Source of the DNA: a bacterium
GTDB lineage: Bacteria > Auribacterota > JABMQX01
DNA: 8,418 nt
NCBI GenBank assembly: GCA_013203085.1
Contig: JABMQX010000325.1
Coordinates: 1 to 8,418, forward strand
Direction: 5' to 3'
Position numbers and translations under genes: made by a program. Each line of letters begins with the position of its first letter. Within the stretch, counting starts at the first letter, position 1. Below are positions 6,868-8,418 of the stretch, in pieces. Below the pieces are notes generated by a model, which searched no databases, was not told where the DNA came from, and saw only the letters and a list, made by a program, of their open reading frames with translations.

Positions 6868-7836
6868 CTATTCACTGTTTCCTCTCCAGGTTCCGCCTCT
6901 GACCGGTATGTTGAGCTGCTCACCTTCCAGGAAATGCTCGATCTCCTCGCGGGGAATAGCTTTGAAGGCGAAATACCTGTGGACAATGTCGAGGGTTTTC
7001 TCACCCATCAGCTTGGGATACTGCACCACATCGGCGTAGATTTTCCCGTCTCGGATTCTCCTCCTCGCCTCTTGCGTCGCGTCGTAACCCACGATCTTGA
7101 TCCTGCCCGCTTTGCCTGCCGCTTCGACGGCTGCAAGGGCGCCGAGGGCTGAATCGTCGTTTATACCGAAAATCCCGTCCAACTCGGGATGTTTTGTGAG
7201 AATGTCCCTGGCGACATCAAGGGCTTTGTCCCTCTGTCCCTCGGCGGAAAGCTCCTCCACAATTTTGATTTCGGGGTAGTCCTTTATCTTGTCCTTGAAA
7301 CCCCTGATTCGCTCCGTGCAGGACTCGACGCCCGGCGAAGTTATGAGAGCCACATTCCCTTTCCCATTCAAAGCCTCGTTCATCAGCTCCGCCGCCAAAA
7401 CGCCTCCCTGGTAGTTGTCGGAGGCGACGTGGGCGATGACTTTTCCTTGAGGCGAGTCGTTCCTGATATCGGATGTGAAGACGGGAATGCCCGCGTTGTT
7501 CGCTTGCTCTATGGAGGTTCCGACAGTCTTGGAGTCGCACGGACAGATGATCACCGCGTCAACCTTCTGCACGATGAAGTCGCGGATGTGATTCGCCTGG
7601 ATGGCGGGATTGAAATCCGCCGATAGAATCTTCAGCTCGTAGCCGTATTTCTTTGCTCCCTTCCGCATCCCTTCTCGCAGGTCCTGGTAGAACTCGTGCT
7701 GGAGGTTGAGGAGGGAAACGCCAATGACCTTTGGCTTCTGCAAGTCTCTGCTTTCGGAGTCAGACGGCCGCTTTCGGCATCCCTCTGTCCACAACAGGGC
7801 AACGACGACGACGGTCAACAACACTGCTTTTTTCAT
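6868..7836 (-). CDS. Sugar-type ABC transporter substrate-binding lipoprotein (RbsB-like)
   Basis: The 322-residue product binds a small solute outside the inner membrane and hands it to the permease encoded just downstream. A signal peptide (residues 1-19) ends at TEGC, with Cys20 as a probable lipid anchor. The lipobox is not canonical, since Thr and Glu occupy -3 and -2. Residues about 36-310 form the two-lobed Peripla_BP_4 fold: VIGVSLLNLQHEFYQ (37-51), IPVFTSDI (117-124), VASDNYQGG (137-145), FGINDDSALGALAAVEAAG (223-241) and IVGYDATQEARRRIRDGK (248-265). By comparison with RbsB, Asp123, Asn226, Asp252 and Gln272 fall where sugar contacts lie. This is from remembered alignment, not computed. 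The ATG is preceded by GGGGGAGA (7841-7848). It appears to be the first gene of the cluster. Confidence 0.93.
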   Translation of the reverse strand: MKKAVLLTVVVVALLWTEGCRKRPSDSESRDLQKPKVIGVSLLNLQHEFYQDLREGMRKGAKKYGYELKILSADFNPAIQANHIRDFIVQKVDAVIICPCDSKTVGTSIEQANNAGIPVFTSDIRNDSPQGKVIAHVASDNYQGGVLAAELMNEALNGKGNVALITSPGVESCTERIRGFKDKIKDYPEIKIVEELSAEGQRDKALDVARDILTKHPELDGIFGINDDSALGALAAVEAAGKAGRIKIVGYDATQEARRRIRDGKIYADVVQYPKLMGEKTLDIVHRYFAFKAIPREEIEHFLEGEQLNIPVRGGTWRGNSE

Positions 7837-7847
7837 TCTATCTCCCC

Positions 7848-7922
7848 CTATTCCTTCCCTTGCTCAACGTTAAGTGAGGCCGACATAGCCGAGAGTGCGG
7901 CCACCAAAGAGACGATTTTCAC
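7848..7922 (-). CDS. Possible 24-codon leader peptide upstream of the binding-protein gene
   Basis: A GTG at 7922 opens a short frame (MKIVSLVAALSAMSASLNVE, then QGKE) that ends at TAG 7848-7850, eleven bases before the binding-protein ATG. GGGAGA lies seven bases before the GTG. The peptide resembles a signal sequence: Lys, a hydrophobic stretch, then small residues. Its stop abuts the ribosome binding site of the next gene, so translational coupling is conceivable. It could also be chance or the relic of an older N terminus. No recognised family. Confidence 0.25.
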   Translation of the reverse strand: MKIVSLVAALSAMSASLNVEQGKE

Positions 7923-7952
7923 GAAGGCGTCTCCCTATTTCACTCTTATTTG

Positions 7953-7983
7953 ATTATTGCAGATTTCATACCCACTCTGCCAA
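7953..7983 (-). promoter_or_regulatory. Candidate promoter of the transporter cluster
   Basis: On the minus strand TTGGCA (7983-7978) and AATAAT (7958-7953) each match consensus at five of six positions. The -10 box is preceded by TGC, an extended -10 element. The 19-base spacer is longer than ideal. The predicted start near 7946 would place the possible leader peptide inside the transcript. Confidence 0.35.
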
Positions 7984-8084
7984 CTTTATCACAGGGGATA
8001 TCATCTGTCATCCTTGCCGAATACGCGTTAGGAGGGCGGTCAGGCTTGCGTCGCCTTTTGCCGAGCGATGAAGTCCGCGGAGGC

Positions 8085-8418
8085 TCAGCGCTCCGCGTCC
8101 ACCAGCGAGAACTCCGCAATGACAGGAAGATGGTCGGAGCCGATGTCCGGGCCGACCTCCCGGTGGAGAATGGCGATTCCGGGAGAGTGAAGGATATGGT
8201 CCAGGGGTATCCGGAACAGCGGCAACAGAGTCTGGGCTGGCCACGTGGCTTGAATTCCATGCCGTCGGCGACTATCCAGAAGCCCCCCTCGCCGAAGCAG
8301 CTTTTTGAAATGTGGCGACCAGGGAGTTGTGTTCAGGTCACCGAGGAGGATGACTGGCCCTTTTACGGAGCGTACGTACTCCGCCACGGCCTCAAGCTGA
8401 CGATTCCTGTGGCCGAAA
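8085..8418 (-). CDS. Endonuclease/exonuclease/phosphatase-family hydrolase, C-terminal part
   Basis: The frame is open to the right edge of the window, so the N-terminal part is missing. About 110 residues are visible. The fold's C-terminal motifs are present: GDLNTTPWS with the catalytic Asp/Asn pair, PLDHIL with a conserved Asp-His, and GSDHLPVIAEF with the final catalytic Asp-His. These metal-dependent enzymes cleave phosphodiester or phosphomonoester bonds in nucleic acids, phospholipids or inositol phosphates. The upstream residues FGHRNRQLEAVAEYVR also fit. The pattern resembles membrane-anchored YafD-like members, but the N-terminal membrane helices that would confirm this lie outside. 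The 248-bp gap to the transporter genes makes shared transcription uncertain. The substrate is unknown. Confidence 0.9.
   Translation of the reverse strand, partial: FGHRNRQLEAVAEYVRSVKGPVILLGDLNTTPWSPHFKKLLRRGGLLDSRRRHGIQATWPAQTLLPLFRIPLDHILHSPGIAILHREVGPDIGSDHLPVIAEFSLVDAER

Noticed and set aside
8076..8097. 7-bp perfect hairpin over the hydrolase stop codon as a terminator
   Set aside because: CGCGGAG and CTCCGCG pair around the stop codon, but no T-run follows and the stem overlaps coding sequence, so a terminator call is not supported.

Overview
This 8.4-kb window is bacterial chromosome with moderately high GC. It shows Shine-Dalgarno sites, several TTGACA-type promoter candidates, secreted proteins with N-terminal signal peptides, and an ABC transporter with a lipoprotein-like binding protein. 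Nothing points to a phage, plasmid, insertion sequence, CRISPR array, rRNA or tRNA. No gene fixes the taxonomy. The mix of genes and the low-complexity 14-bp repeats between genes suit an uncultivated Gram-negative-type lineage, but that is inference.

Layout from left to right. Positions 1-258 are GC-rich and hold two perfect hairpins and a promoter candidate. A secreted TPR-repeat protein follows on + (259-1524). A 188-bp gap with degenerate 14-bp repeats separates it from the convergent homoserine dehydrogenase gene on - (1713-3011). A DUF401-type multi-pass membrane protein lies on + (3280-4587). It diverges from the dehydrogenase gene, and the two -35 elements are only 11 bp apart.

The right half reads on the - strand. 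From the right edge it holds the C-terminal part of an endonuclease/exonuclease/phosphatase-fold hydrolase (8085-8418), a sugar-type ABC substrate-binding protein (6868-7836), an RbsC-like permease (5822-6814), and a secreted beta-rich protein (4931-5722). This last reading frame breaks near its end. A coding-looking segment resembling the C-terminal half of a C39-like cysteine peptidase continues in another frame (4636 to about 4969).

Binding protein and permease form two parts of a ribose/galactose-type importer. The ATPase expected in such an operon is not in the window. The secreted protein may be co-transcribed with them. Homoserine dehydrogenase makes homoserine for threonine and methionine synthesis, and the adjacent membrane protein may share its promoter region. 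The most interesting points are the broken secreted protein, the ATPase-less transporter, the back-to-back promoters, and a possible 24-codon leader peptide before the binding-protein gene. I do not see a convincing new defence or mobile system.
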